Source: Naematelia aurantialba
Taxonomy: Eukaryota; Basidiomycota; Tremellomycetes; Tremellales; Naemateliaceae
Assembly (NCBI GenBank): GCA_021527695.1
Contig: JAKFAO010000005.1
Location: 1,054,001 to 1,118,000 of the forward strand
Length of the DNA: 64,000 bases
Direction: 5' to 3'
Position numbers and translations under genes: made by a program. This document shows positions 23,839 through 35,856 of the stretch, in pieces (the stretch's first letter is position 1; the number at the start of each line of letters is the position of its first letter). The notes beneath the pieces were generated by a model, which saw only the letters and a list, made by a program, of their open reading frames with translations, was not told the origin of the DNA and did no database searches.

Positions 23839-26261
23839 ATGAACACGTTGAGTCGGCTCGACGTGCTCCTAGCCAATCTGTTGGCGCCTCGGCGCAGGTC
23901 TCCTGTCAGCCGGTCATCCTCATATTCTCCCCTCTCGGTACCTGCATCTCCACCGCCCGACGACGCTTCTTCTTCCGCTGGGCCAAGTTCTATTCCCAGA
24001 CCCGGCTCGAGCGACGCTTCCTCTTCACCTGCCGCTAGCCCACGTGCCGTTGCCGGCCTCAACTCGGCTCTCAGTACAAGTTCCAGTTCGACCAGCATCT
24101 CCAGCCTTACCACCCACCCCCGACTCTCCAACCTCCCTCCTACGCCGCGCAAACGACGACCAGGTACCGGCACTCGGCGCCGTTTCGTCCCGAGCTCAAC
24201 TTCCACTGCAATATTCCCCGCCACCTCGGCGTCTACTTCCACTGCGCCGTCATCGTCATACACTGGGATATCAGAGTCGCTGCTACATCCGACTATCTCG
24301 TCCATCCAGCTCCCGCCGCCGTCGACGCCTTTCCTCCTACGCATCGCACTGGCACTATGGGCGATCTTGCTTGCCTTTTGGCGGAGCTTGGTCGGTGAGA
24401 CCCGCGCGGAACGGAGACGCCGCAGAGGCCGCGGGGCGCGAGGACGGCTCAGAGGTGGTAGAGCGGGGACGATCGGGGCACCTGGTGTCATTGGAGCAGA
24501 TGCCAAGGTGCTGCTAGGTGCACAGCCTGGACAGCTTGGGGGACAGATCCCTGCACCACTTGGTGTACAGCTTGGACAGCTCGATGGAGAGTATGCTGGG
24601 CAACTTGGTGCACAGCTGGGCGACCAGGGGAACGAGACTGACGCTGAGAGGAGCTCGGGTGGACCTACAGGCCGGGACGCCGCGAACGCTGTCGTGGAGG
24701 AGGAAGAGGAGGCGGATGCAGTGGAATATACAGATAAAGACAAGGCGAAACAGGAAGACAGACGCAATGCGGGAGCCTTCACCTTTCGCCTGCGGTCGGC
24801 ATCGAGGGAGAAGCTGGATCAGGTCGATGAGGGTAGTGGTGGCGCTGGTTCTGGTTCGGGTGACATGGCCTCAGATGGCGGCGTCGGCACCAAGGCGACG
24901 CCCTTCGTCCGATCTCCGAACCCGACCAGTATCCTCTCCAACCCTCTCACCCGGCACGCAAACGGGAAGGGCACCTCTTCATCCAGCCCATCATCTCCTT
25001 CCAGCCCCACCACATCAGAGTCGTGCGGAAAACTCGATGGGAACGGCATGACCGACTTCTCGGACACCCACCCCCCTCCGTCCCAACCGGTTCAGCGCCG
25101 TCAAAACCGCCTCCTCCCGAATCCCATGTCGACGTCGCTGCTCGACCCAACGCTACCGGCGCAGTCTGCCTCTTTCCGTGCGGCGTCACCGGCACAGCGC
25201 CGCGCGCCAGCGCCCACACCGTTCCACCTCCAGAAGACACTGATACTAGACCTCGATGAGACGCTTATACACTCGACATCGCGACCTCTCAGCTTACGCC
25301 GCTAGTGCTGGCGGCGGGCTGCTCGGTCTGAGCTTCGGGGGTCTGCTCGGCGGGAAAGGCAGGCGGAGGGAGGGACATACCGTCGAGGTCGTGCTGGGCG
25401 GACGTAGTACGACGTATCATGTGTACAAGCGGCCTTATGTGGACCATTTCCTGAAGAAGGTGAGCCGGACAGCTTCTTGACTTCTAGATCCAAGCACGAC
25501 ATCCCATCTAGAAGTACATCCAATACCCTATCCTCGGATCTTCCTAGGACCGACCCAGTGGACATCTGCTGCCTGTATAGTGCATATACTAATACGTGCG
25601 CAGGTCGCATCGTGGTACACGCTCGTGATCTTCACCGCCTCGATGCCAGAGTACGCCGACCCGGTGATCGACTGGCTCGACGGCGGTCGCGGCTTGTTTG
25701 CAAAGAAGCTGTATCGCGAGTCGTGCCACCTCCAGCCGAATGGGTCGTATATCAAGGACTTGGCGCTTGTCGAGGCCGATCTGAGCCGCGTGTGTTTTAT
25801 GGATAACTCGCCAGTGTCGTATTCGTGGAACAAAGGTTGGTTTGAGGATTCTCCTGATCGGGTCTCTCCTTGTTCTGTATTTCTTTCCCTTTGTCCTGAC
25901 TGGGTTTCTCTCTCCTCGATCAATCTCCCTTGTCTTGGGTCTCTTTCTCGGATCCAGGCAGTTCCAGTCATCCTTTCGCCGCTGCTCTTTCCGCCGGATC
26001 CAGGCGGCGCCAATGGTCGCACGGCGCCTCTGCTCCGGTTCTCGCGCCGCTTCACCCGTTCTCGCCATCTCGTTGCCCCCGTCTTGTACCGACGGGAAGA
26101 TACGCTTGAACTAACATCGCTTCGTAGCCAACGCGTTGCCTGTGGAAGGATGGACCTCGGATCCAAGCGACGAGGCGCTGCTGCACTCGATTCCGGTGCT
26201 GGACAGCCTGCGGTTCGTGAATGACGTGCGGAGGGTGCTGGGTATCCGGGGGTTTTCTTAG
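23839..26261 (+). CDS. NEM1: Nem1 (CTDNEP1/Dullard) nuclear-envelope phosphatase, with a +1 frame break
   Basis: Nem1 with Spo7 dephosphorylates the lipin Pah1 at the ER/nuclear envelope and controls the switch between phospholipid and storage lipid. Exons 23839-25459, 25604-25835 and 26128-26261 total 1987 nt, one base more than a multiple of three (661 aa if corrected). A long Ser/Pro-rich N-terminus contains one membrane helix ([17 protein letters not shown]). The FCP1-type domain starts with [15 protein letters not shown] (catalytic DxDxT) and continues with [56 protein letters not shown] and ANALPVEGW. Between the catalytic motif and VEVVL the frame shifts by +1, with an in-frame TAG at 25303-25305. 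No GT or GC-AG intron explains it. Confidence 0.9.
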
Positions 26262-26764
26262 CCAATGGCATTGGTGATAGACAGCTGTAGGTCAGGCAGT
26301 TGGTGAGACGCAGGCGGAATGCGGGCACTAGGCAGCAGGCAGGGTGCGGCATCAGGCATCAGGCAGCCAGAACAGGTTGAGGCCAGTTGTGGCCAGGAGA
26401 GACAGTACAGTCCGCGAGGGATGTTAGATCAGGTAGAGTGTCGAGCATCCAATTATGCATTTGCATGTAGCATGTAGCGTCGACTGTGGCTCTGACCTCG
26501 AGAACGTGCGAAACACTGTTTATCTGCATCGTCCTAGGTATTATGATATATCTCTGCCGAGCCGAAACAGATGAACAGATCTCCCCTACCCCACCGGAGT
26601 GGCAGATCATCCATGCACCACCACACCACCACAACCCACTACACCACCGACAACATACTGCACGCACGTTACACACTTGACAAACTGTACACCCTGTACA
26701 CCGTACACATTAGACACCGTGCACCGCACCATTACCACCCTACCTCGACCTGAGAGACGACGTC
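26262..26764. other. Convergent gap NEM1 / ADP1
   Basis: About 500 bp of 3' flank. It contains (GGCATCAGGCA)-like short repeats near 26290-26370 and an ACC/ACA-rich stretch at 26610-26750 that is GT-rich on the ADP1 strand and may lie in its 3' UTR. No gene is supported. Confidence 0.5.
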
Positions 26765-29700
26765 TCATCGACTCTCTCGGAGGAAGAAGACGACAGTGCC
26801 GACCAACAAGACCGAAAAGCCAGCAATGTACGCAAAGAGAACGAGGACGTCTCTGTTTGGCGAGAGACACAAGAGGTAGACTGAATCAGCGCACGTCCGA
26901 TTCTGATGCTCGGGCCAGAGCGGTGTCTGGTTCTGCGTCGTGTTCTTCTTGCAGCACCAGAGGATGACGGGAGGAAGTAGACAGGCGACAACAGACAGGA
27001 GACAACAGACAGCAGACAGCAGACAGCAGACAGCAGACACGAGAAGGCCCATGACTCACCGATAATAATTACCCAGGTCAAATCCAAACAGCGTCTGCAT
27101 GATGATCACCGCGCTGACCTCGACCTTGACGCCAGCGAGCGTATCGACAATCTGCAGCCCTGCGCCCACCTCGTTCACCGATAACGCTTCGAGCGTGTAT
27201 CCGAGGGTGGAGAAGTATCGCAGCCACCGCAGGACCGGGGGAATTTGCTCGATGTTGACGAAGAATCTACAGACTGCTCAGCTTACTCTCCACAATGGAA
27301 ACCGGAAGACCGCAACGAGACGAAGGAGCTTGGAGACCACTCAGTTGACGGTAGCGTGATGACGACGACGACAATGACGGCGACGGTTACTGTTTACTGT
27401 GATAGTCACGACGACCGCGACAGTTTGGGTAGCAGTGGCGGCAATGGGGAAGGTTATGGTGCACGTGCCGGTGACCCTGACGGTAGGGTGGGGTGTCACG
27501 ACAGTGGGACGTGGACTCACCCCGCATAGGTCATGAGGAACAGATTCCACAGCGAGCTAAGCAGGATCGCAATCCCGCCGTGCCGGAACACGCAAGCAAG
27601 AAGGAAGTTGAACAACGTCATCCCGAGCGAGTATTCCACCAGTATCAATAGGAATTTGAAGAACCGCGCCGGCCTCGTGGCTCAGGCCGACCACTGCCAG
27701 ATACGTATCAGCAAATCCCTCGTACTCTCCCGAATCGGGGCGGGCGTTGTCAGAGTCGGAATGAGGCTCACTAAAGTAGACAATGATGCCCACGAGGATG
27801 GTCGGGATAAGACGCAGAGGGACAACGTCAAACATGACTCTACTGAGTAGCCAAGCTTGTGGCCTGATCCATCAGTCTAGTTCCTGCCCCTAGGAATATT
27901 CAAGACAAATCAACACTTACGAGTAGAAATTTCCAGCTCGCTCTCGAAGGAAGAGCCCGCGAACTTCGACAAGGTTGTATAATGCGCTGTACGGCAGTGG
28001 TCAGTTTACATTCTAGAGACGGTACAGGTCACTCCATTCGCCACTGACCTCAATGACGAAAATGCAATCAGCGACCCCAGGAAAAACAGGCTGCCCACAC
28101 GATTTTGAAATCCGGCAATGGTCACTCCGACCTGATAATACAGTCCGCCCGCAAACACGCCGAGAAGGCATGCGAAGAAAATGTGCGCAACAAGCAATGT
28201 CTTGTCGCGCTGGAGGTTTCGCCACTCGCGGCTCGAAAGAATCTCGACCTGCGTGAGAAACGTCGTGGCACACTGGCTCCTGGGCCACAAAGAGCCGTTC
28301 GTTGATGCCGACGCTGACGGTAACGATGGATCCTGGTCGGCGAGTCCTGGATCGTTCTTCAGGAGCTGTGCTGGCGAATGTACGGGATTGCTCAGTTTCT
28401 CGTTGAACGGGGTGTCGAGCAGCCCCTGCTCGTTTGGATCCAGTGTTGATTGTGCCGGTGGCTCGAGGGATATTTTATCCTGTCCCGATGATCGAGAACT
28501 GCTCCCCGCGGCACTTGGCGACGAGAGGCCAACAACGGACAATGGACCCATTAGTAGCCCCTCTGTCGACCCACTGGCGATCTCGAGCAAGTGATCGGCC
28601 ACGTTGTAGCCCGCTGGACAGGGTCGTCCTTGGCCACTGAAGAAATCTGCGGGCCGGTCTCCGCCTGGACCAAAGTACAGCTGTTGGCCCTTGGCCAAGA
28701 GGGCGACCTGATCGAAAGCCCGATACAATGCCGAGCTTGGCTGGTGGATACTGGCAATAATGGTGGTCTTGCTCTCCCTCGACAGGTCTTTCAGCAGCTT
28801 GACGAGCCGAGCTGCAGTGACAGAGTCGAGCCCCGATGTAGGCTCGTCAAGGACAAGCACATCGGGGGCGGCGACCAGTTCAATCCCAATAGAGACACGA
28901 CGCATCTCGCCGCCGGATATACCTCGACGCTCGCTTGAGCCAACACGGGTATCCGCAACGTGCTCCAGGCCTAGTTGATACATGACCTCTTCGGCGCGCT
29001 GGCGTTTGAGGGATTTCGGGATCGTCTCCGGAAGGCGTAGATTGGCGGCGAACACCAGTGTCTCGAGGACCGTCGCAGTAGGCGACAGGATGTCAGACTG
29101 GACTGGTCAACGGACGACACATAGAAGCAGATTGTCAACGCCGAGTTTTGGACTCACCTGATCGACATAGCCAACCTTGACACGACCTTGGCCGAATTCT
29201 CTCGAGTACGAGACGCTTCCTTGAATACTGCCGGCTTTCCGCTTTCGGGCTAAAATGTCCACCAAAGTGGACTTTCCAGCACCGCTAGGTCCTAGGATAC
29301 AGCAGAATCCACCCGCGGGGAGTACGCCCGAGGCATTGTCAAGCACCACTTTGCCAGCGCCATTTTTGTTCGCTGCTCTCTCCCCTTCCTTCTCTGCGTC
29401 CTTTTGTCTTCCGTTGTCACCCTTGGCCCATCCAGCAATCTGCCTGATAGGATGCCCGCCATGTTGCACCTCATATCCGACTCCTGTCCACTTGACACCC
29501 ACTCCACCGGCCTTGGGAATCTGCCCATCGGTCCGCATACCTCGTCGTGCTCGTCTTTGAGCGACGAATCCCCAGATGATGATGCCCACAACTGCCAACA
29601 GGATCGCCCCCACGACCGCTAAGCCCGCTATAACTCCACCACTGAGTCCGCTGGACGTCTCCGACGCACTCGTAACGCCAAGTGCCTCATCTATGACGTA

Positions 29701-30696
29701 TTGTTGGACGCACTCGCCAAAGGAGCACGAAGATAGCTCCAGACCACTTGAGCCGAACAGCGCATCGAGGAGCGTTTGCTTGAAATAGCATGTCCCGTCG
29801 GCGGAACAGTCGATAGTCAAGGGTCCATCGAGAATGTCAATTGTGCCGGTCAGATTCTGCGAGACAGACTACCCAGTAGTAGTGAGCTATGGTGACTGTA
29901 AGGGGGATGAGAATGATAATCTAACTCACCGATGTCCCTCCGCCACAAAAGTCTGTGCCTACTCGGCAGTGACATTCCAAAGTAGGGCAAACCCAGGTTG
30001 AGCTGTTGACTGCCCCCGTCCCGTTTGAGACCGTCTGATCGCACCCGGATGCTTGGCAGTAAAACTGCTCAGTGCCATCGTACCATAGTTGTGCCCAGGC
30101 CTCGCCATTTCCACCCAGCAATCCTGCCTCTGTTAGGACACTGTCCCCACCAGGCGTGAGGGAAGAGTTGAGGGACCGGGTGATTGTGAGCAACGACTGG
30201 AGTGGGAACAGCTCTTGCAGTAAGGGCTGTATGACGGTGCACGAGAGTTGGGATGACGAATATACCGTCGGGATGATCGAGCATGTCATGGTGCTGTTTA
30301 GGGCGGAGGAGGTGATGGAATTCGACGAGTTGAGGAACTGCGCCGTGGACGACGTGCATGCCGAGGCGGTCTTGCAGACTAGTCGAGTCAGCATCGGCCA
30401 TCACTCAGAGTCGAGTCGGGCTTACCGGTACATCCAGGGCCATCCCAGCCGTCTGTGCAGCCGCAGGTTCCAGCCGTGACATTGCCATAGCCGCCTGTCC
30501 CACCTGGAGCACGCGGCCCGGGGGAATACAGACTCCCTCCACAGACAGGCAGGTCGCACGTCCCGTCCCCGTCAGGTGCGTTGAAGCCTGGAGGACAGAG
30601 GCAGGTAGAGCCTGACGATTCACCGTAATTGGAGCACTGCGCCGATACGAGGGGTCCAACGACAGCGAACAAGGCTATAACAGTAACGGGCCACAT
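26765..30696 (-). CDS. ADP1: Adp1-like ABCG half transporter with EGF-like ectodomain
   Basis: ABCG/White-family half transporter of the Adp1 type; substrate unknown. Exons are 30426-30696, 29930-30378, 29158-29856, 28049-29097, 27921-27986, 27772-27863, 27521-27693, 27060-27266 and 26765-26852. Order: signal peptide (MWPVTVIALFAVVGPLVSA), Cys-rich EGF-like modules (CLCPPGF, CGCTDGWDGPGC), an N-glycosylation-rich ectodomain, a membrane helix (AGLAVVGAILLAVVGIII), then the ABC domain with Walker A GPSGAGKST, signature SGGEMRR, Walker B VLVLDEPTSGLD and an H-loop (IASIHQP). The typical ABCG membrane domain follows (FSSLSALYNLVEVRGLFLRE, FYSPQAWLLSRVMFDVVPLR, LFLMTYAGFFVNI) and ends VVFFLRESR. 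In exon 27521-27693 MVGLSHEA and RFFKFLLILVE lie one base out of frame. A downstream acceptor (CCTGAG) would keep the frame but drop the MVGLSHEA block. Confidence 0.9.
26988..27043 (-). repeat. 7-bp repeats in last ADP1 intron
   Basis: About six to eight copies of GACAGCA or GACAACA variants lie in intron 26853-27059, starting some 17 bp after the donor. On the sense strand the unit is TGCTGTC. Confidence 0.92.
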
Positions 30697-31095
30697 GATC
30701 GCTCCGCGTCAGGCTTCCTGCCCAGCCGCGTCGATTGATCGACGTCCTTCCCAGATGATGAACGTGTAAATCTTGTCGTAGTCAGAGCTCGACGCGCTCG
30801 TCAATCATAGCTAGGGATGACTGGACTGTCGCATATCCCGCTCAGAGTCACGTCAGAGACAAGTATGAGACAAGCACCGGCGACCCGCTCGTCGGTCGAT
30901 CTCGCCCAGGCACGTCCAGGAGCGATTTCGGAGAGTTTTGTAATGAGACCTAGTAAATCTCCGGGACTTTTGTAATCCCTCGTTCCCCAGATTTTGTAAT
31001 GCGATGGACGCGGAGCTCCACGCGGAAACACTTTGGTTTCTCTCTTCCCTGCTTCTCCTGGGATAGCATGCAATGACCACCTCTTTACCTGTCAT
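30697..31095. promoter_or_regulatory. Divergent promoter region ADP1 / BRCT-like gene
   Basis: This 399 bp gap between divergent starts holds both promoters. Around 30920-31010 the sequence TTTTGTAAT recurs about three times (gagttttgtaatgag, cttttgtaatccc, attttgtaatgcg) at spacings of roughly 30-40 bp, a possible repeated regulatory element. No factor is assigned. Confidence 0.5.
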
Positions 31096-32563
31096 ATGCT
31101 CTCCTCATCAGCTTATCAGATGTCTAACGAGTCACCCTACGACTCAACCTCGAGACGGAGCGCCGGCGCTTCGGCCAGATTGAGCAGGAAGATGTCTCAG
31201 CCACTCTTTCAGCAGCTCGGACACGTCTACTTCAGCTACACCACCCCGCTCTCCACGGTTGCCTGTTTTTACGCACATGGCGGCACCATACTCACCTCGC
31301 AAGATCCTTGTAACCTGGCGGTCAAACTGTACTTTGTCCCTCCAGGCGATCGCCTCGCGCCTTACTTGATGGCAAGGGGCTTTGTGGTCTATGACCCACG
31401 ATGGGTGGAGGCGTGTGCAGCCAAGATGGTGCTGGTAGATCTGGGGCATTTCGTTGTGCTGTCTCCTGTGCCTCCGATGATTCCGGGGGTGACGCGGGAG
31501 CGTGCAAGGTAAGGGGATGGACGATGGAGTCCTGCAGTCGACTGCTGATACTGGCAGACGCGCTGATCCGTCCGGCAACTCACTGCGCTCTGCTGCCAAG
31601 CCGGCTCAATGGGATACACCCACACGAACCCAAGAAAACTCACATCCGACATTGAGCGCAACGGACCGTACAGATACTGATACTGTGGATACACTACTCA
31701 CTGCTACACTGACCCTCTCACATGCTGATCGTCCACCGCCATCGTCGGCCATGCAACCGCCAAGGGACGCTGATTTTGACCTCCAGACGGGCGAAGCAAG
31801 CGTCATCGATGCGATGATGCCGGACCTTGGCCAGATCAACGAGCAAAATCATCCAGTAGCACACGTTTTCAGCGACGTCGACCAGTGCCAGTTGTCCCTC
31901 CTACGACTCGCAAGGCAGGATCTGCCAGAGGCATTCTTACACCATCAACGGTCGCAGAGTGCCAAAATGCAGGCGAACCCCTCATCATTGTGGTATCGAT
32001 CTCAACTCGCTTCTGACTGGTGGATGTTCTGCTGCGACAAGTCGTACCTTCCCAACACTGGCATGCTCGACGATAATGCTGCCGCTGATGTCGAATATCT
32101 TCAGGAACAGGGAGACAACGAGCTGCACAAGGTCTACGAAGATCACTTGGCGGCGTGTCAGCGGGCCAAACATGACATGCAATATGACATGCGAGCATGG
32201 CCCTACGGGCAGCAAGTCATCAGACGCGACATCGGCCATCAGGAGCAGAAACAAGAGAAACCGGAGAAGCAAAAGCGGCAGAAGCAGGTGCAGGCATACG
32301 AGCCCACCGAACTGTCGTCGATCGAATACGACAAGAGCCAATCGCACCACATTCACGCACCCACGACATCGCGACGAATCGGCGGGTGGAGGTCGATCGT
32401 GGCGAACAAGTTGGACGCGATGCTAGACAACGAGGGGGAGACGGAGAAGATCGAGTTGGCGCAGGCCGAGCGTGCAGATCAAGTGAGCCTCAACAGGGCT
32501 CAGCAACACACGAGGAAGAGGCGACCAAGGACCAAGACGCATCGTTGTTCCATCTGCAAGTAG
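31096..32563 (+). CDS. Orphan protein with N-terminal BRCT-like fold
   Basis: Not recognised as a named gene. Exons 31096-31508 and 31558-32563 total 1419 nt, 472 aa, in phase. The first ATG in frame gives MLSSSAYQMSNESP. Residues about 35-125 resemble a BRCT domain: FQQLGHVYFSYTTPL, a small/glycine turn (AHGGTIL), a hydrophobic strand, and VVYDPRWVEACAA with the Trp-x-x-x-Cys typical of BRCT helix 3, then VDLGHFVV. The rest is low in hydrophobics, with a central WWMFCCDK motif, a Lys/Gln/Glu-rich coiled-coil-like stretch (QEQKQEKPEKQKRQKQVQ) and a basic end (RKRRPRTKTHRCSICK) that could be a nuclear localisation signal plus a CxxC pair. BRCT assignment is inference from pattern; a role in DNA damage or chromatin is possible but unproven. 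Confidence 0.6.
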
Positions 32564-32825
32564 GTCCTGCTGGTCGTCCCACATGAGCACGGTTCCCTAG
32601 TCCAAGAAATGCATGTTGTGTATAGATGCAGAATAGGATATTGTTGCGCTTGTAGTCTTTGTCTTTCGAAGATCAAATCGTGTACAACTGGTACAGAATC
32701 GACTGCGGCCCTCGTGGGCTCGCTTTGCCCGGCTGGCCTGACGGCTCCGCTCCCCTGCTTCCTCCTTCCCTGCCCCCTGAAAGATGAGAAAGGAACAGAA
32801 GGATAACCATGTAAAGGCAGAAGTA

Positions 32826-35566
32826 TCAATGCGAGTGGAAGCACGTCGAGCAGACACCTTTCGCCTTGAATACATTCTGCGTGAAATCGTCGCACCCGCA
32901 CGAAGCACACGGTGGCGCCGCCGCCGCTGCTGCTGCAACGCCCGGTCGAGTGAGATGCACCCCGCCCAAACCGCTGCTGAGCGCTCTGGCCGGGCTCGCG
33001 CCGGGGGTGGGACTGCCGGCCGACTGGAGCTGGTGGTGCTGGTGGAGCTCGAGGTGCTCGTGGTCATCTTCGTCGCCTGATCCTGCAAACGGGCTGCCTT
33101 CGGGACTCGAGTCGAGCGTGCTGCTCCGCGACAAGCCGGTGCTGGTCGTCCCTGCGCGTGGGCGGGCGAACGTCGCCTGCGGCGGCGACAGGTACGATGC
33201 CGAGCTGGCTGTATAGAGGTTCGAGGACGACTGTGATCGCCGCGACGGCGGGGGCGGTGGCGGCGCAGTCTTCTTCACCGGGGCTCGTAAGGCTGCTGCC
33301 GCCACCGGGGCGGGCTGAGCCTCAAAAGCCAAAGAGGCAGTAGCGTAGTGGTCGCCGTCATCGAATCCACCCGTGCTTGCGTCGTCAGGATCGTACGACT
33401 CGTCCGTTGCGTACCCCGTTCCCATCGCAGGGCTCGGGAGGGCCATTGTTTCGAGGCAGCAAGCTGCAGCTGCAGCGTTCTTGCTGACGTTACTATTACT
33501 GCCGGGTGCTGCGGGGGGCAATGATCGCCTGACTGGCGGCGTCCCGGCCGCAGGGGGAAGAGACCGTGGCCGCGACGGTAGAGCAGGTGCAGCCGTCAGT
33601 GGGGTAGGCACGTAGTCCTCGCAGTATGTCTTTGGAAACAATCCCGACCGGCCTTCCGACTCGCCAATACACCAGTCGTCCGATACCTCCTTCTTGATTT
33701 CCACCACCTGTCCAGCGCGAAGCGGCAGCTCGTCAGCCGCGGTCCCGGCAAAGTCATACACCACTTTCACGTAGTGCGCGTCGCCGTTGGCCGGCGTGGT
33801 CTGCGTCCGCCTCATGGGTGGCGGTACACTGTAGCTGTCCGACGCCAGTGAACTCCGCGAAACAGACAGAGTGGTGTTTGACCGGTTCCGCCCATTCGTA
33901 AATCCAGAACCGCTGGGCGAGCGAGGCGGAGTCCCATCCTCGTCGTCTTCCTCCGAATGTAATGCCATGCGATCGTCCTCGGTCTGGCCGTATTTGGCTT
34001 TACGCTTCCCGCTCCCACCAAGGCTCAGGCCAGATTTCTTCCCAAACGACCCGAGAGAGGGCAGCATGGAACGCTTCTCCTTTGCTTTGCTGACGGACGA
34101 CGCGTTGCTCTGAGACCGCGCACGACCAGGTGTAACGTCCTCGTCGTCGGATACAGGGGCCGAAGGTCGAGAATATGACCGTGCCCGTCCGGCAGATCTC
34201 GCTGAGCTTGCCGTGTTCGCCCGGGGACGAGTAGGCACACCCACCGACCTAGCCCTATCAGACTCTCTCTCACGCCCAAGAGCCTGAGACTAGAATGAGA
34301 ACAGGGCTCGCGAACAGTACCCGGTAGGCCAGTTTCTCCGTAGTTCCTCCAAGATCTGTACACATTTTCCAAAGTATTCCAGTTCCGCATCCAACAGATC
34401 CGACAATCCAGAAAACTGATCCGCCTCTTGCTGCTCGATAGCCTGTAGCCGTAATCTCGCCTCATCCTCGACCTCTTCACTGCACGGAGAATTAGAAATC
34501 ATTGAACAAGAGACCGGAGGGACTTACAACCGCTCCTGAGCGATGTTCACCTCCTCCTCTAGCATCCGGGGGTCTTTCTTGCTTCCCTGTAGACGAGAGA
34601 TAGCCGCGTCAAGCGTGAGTCTAAAGGGATAGGATGCATTATCAGAGCAGCATACACATTGTAATAGAGCACACAGGCTCACCGCCGGGACTCGAGCTTC
34701 TTCCGTACAGTCTTGTACTCGTTTACAGCTGCCAAGGCCGTCTCTTCGATCCCATCAGCAACATGCTACCAGCATAGTCATCAGCGAATAGAACGCGGAG
34801 CTGGGATCAGGCTGGGAAGGGGAATATGCAGCTAGAGACATCGAGTGTCTGGTGGAAGGTCGGGCTCACCCATCCCAGCGATGTAATTATCGCTCAACCT
34901 GGAGCCGAATTCCTCCTGCACCTATCGTTTGTTCAGCCTCGCCCGACGCGATTCGCTAGATGAGAGACATACCACCGCCAGCTTGCATCTTGCCCGACCG
35001 TATCTGGACAGCGCATCACCTACGTTATGAGCTATCTGCTCTGAGCGCATAGAAACAGCCCACCGTATGGCCCATGAATGTCCCCCCCATAATCGATCAT
35101 CACCAACCCCAGCGCCTCGGTATGCAAGATCTTCTCCTTTCCAGACCCAGCTGGTGGATAGGGGTCAGCCGTCGGCTTGACCTTGGTGAGCTGCTGGAAA
35201 AAGGGCAAAGATGTCGCATGGAGCCTGGCAACCGTCACCCGTCAGCATCGTTTGTGTCCAGATGTGGGAACGTTGCAGCGAACGTACCGCTCGATACCTA
35301 TTCGCCGAGGCTCGATTTCTTTCTCCACGGCACTGAACTCGTCCGAGAACTGCGTCTTCTCGCCTGAGAAGACCTGCCAGGTGCGTCAGATCAAGCAACT
35401 CGAGCTTGGAGCGTTCGTGTGGGGCCGTTAGGGGTCCCAAGAGGCTCACCTTTTCGTTGGTCCATTGTGTGACCTTTCCGAGCTGTGAATTGCATGTCAG
35501 GCTCCGGACTGGTCATGAGACAGACGACAGACGAGGACACACCTGCTTGAGAGCTTTGCGCTGCAT
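32826..35566 (-). CDS. Endophilin-like BAR-SH3 adaptor with Cys-pair tail
   Basis: BAR domains bind curved membranes; SH3 domains recruit proline-rich partners in endocytosis. Ten exons (35543-35566, 35450-35482, 35288-35373, 35064-35224, 34973-35019, 34870-34921, about 34683-34743, 34528-34620, 34321-34479, 32826-34248) sum to 2139 nt, 712 aa. The N-terminal 240 residues form the BAR domain (MQRKALKQ, VFSGEKTQFSDEF, VVQEEFGSRLSDNYI, EYKTVRKKLESRRLTLDAAI, EEEVNIAQERFEEVEDEA). After a Ser/Arg-rich linker comes the SH3 (VKVVYDFAGTAADELPLRAG, DDWCIGESEGRSGLFPKTY). A long Pro/Ser/Ala-rich stretch contains a PPPPPP class ligand. The end has CASCGCDDF...VCSTCF, two Cys pairs that look like a zinc ribbon. 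The acceptor at 34743 is the weakest junction. Exon 1 is only 24 nt. Confidence 0.83.
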
Positions 35567-35856
35567 GATCGTTGGTGCACAAAGTCAAATCCACTATCTT
35601 GTGCTGCCCTCGTACGAGGCGTTTTGTACCACACTTGCTTGCGAGTAACCGAGATTTGCTTCCGTCACACCGACGGTCAGGCACGGTCGATAATGGCCAG
35701 TGCAAAGACGGTGCAATGCTAACGCTATACATATATCATCTCTCTTTGGCACGAGTAGCGCGAGGACTTTCAGATACCCATGGCGATCCCTTGTGACTCT
35801 CCTTTCATCTGTATCGGCGTGAGGGCATAGGGGCGAGCGGGTACAGCCTTGGGAGG
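35567..35856. promoter_or_regulatory. Divergent promoter BAR-SH3 / CCH1
   Basis: A 290 bp gap between divergent starts; both promoters must lie here or overlap first exons. No distinct motif is claimed. Confidence 0.5.

Noticed and set aside
34683..34925. A frameshift in the BAR domain of the BAR-SH3 gene
   Set aside because: Using an acceptor at 34743 instead of the first TAG restores frame, so a splice choice explains it.
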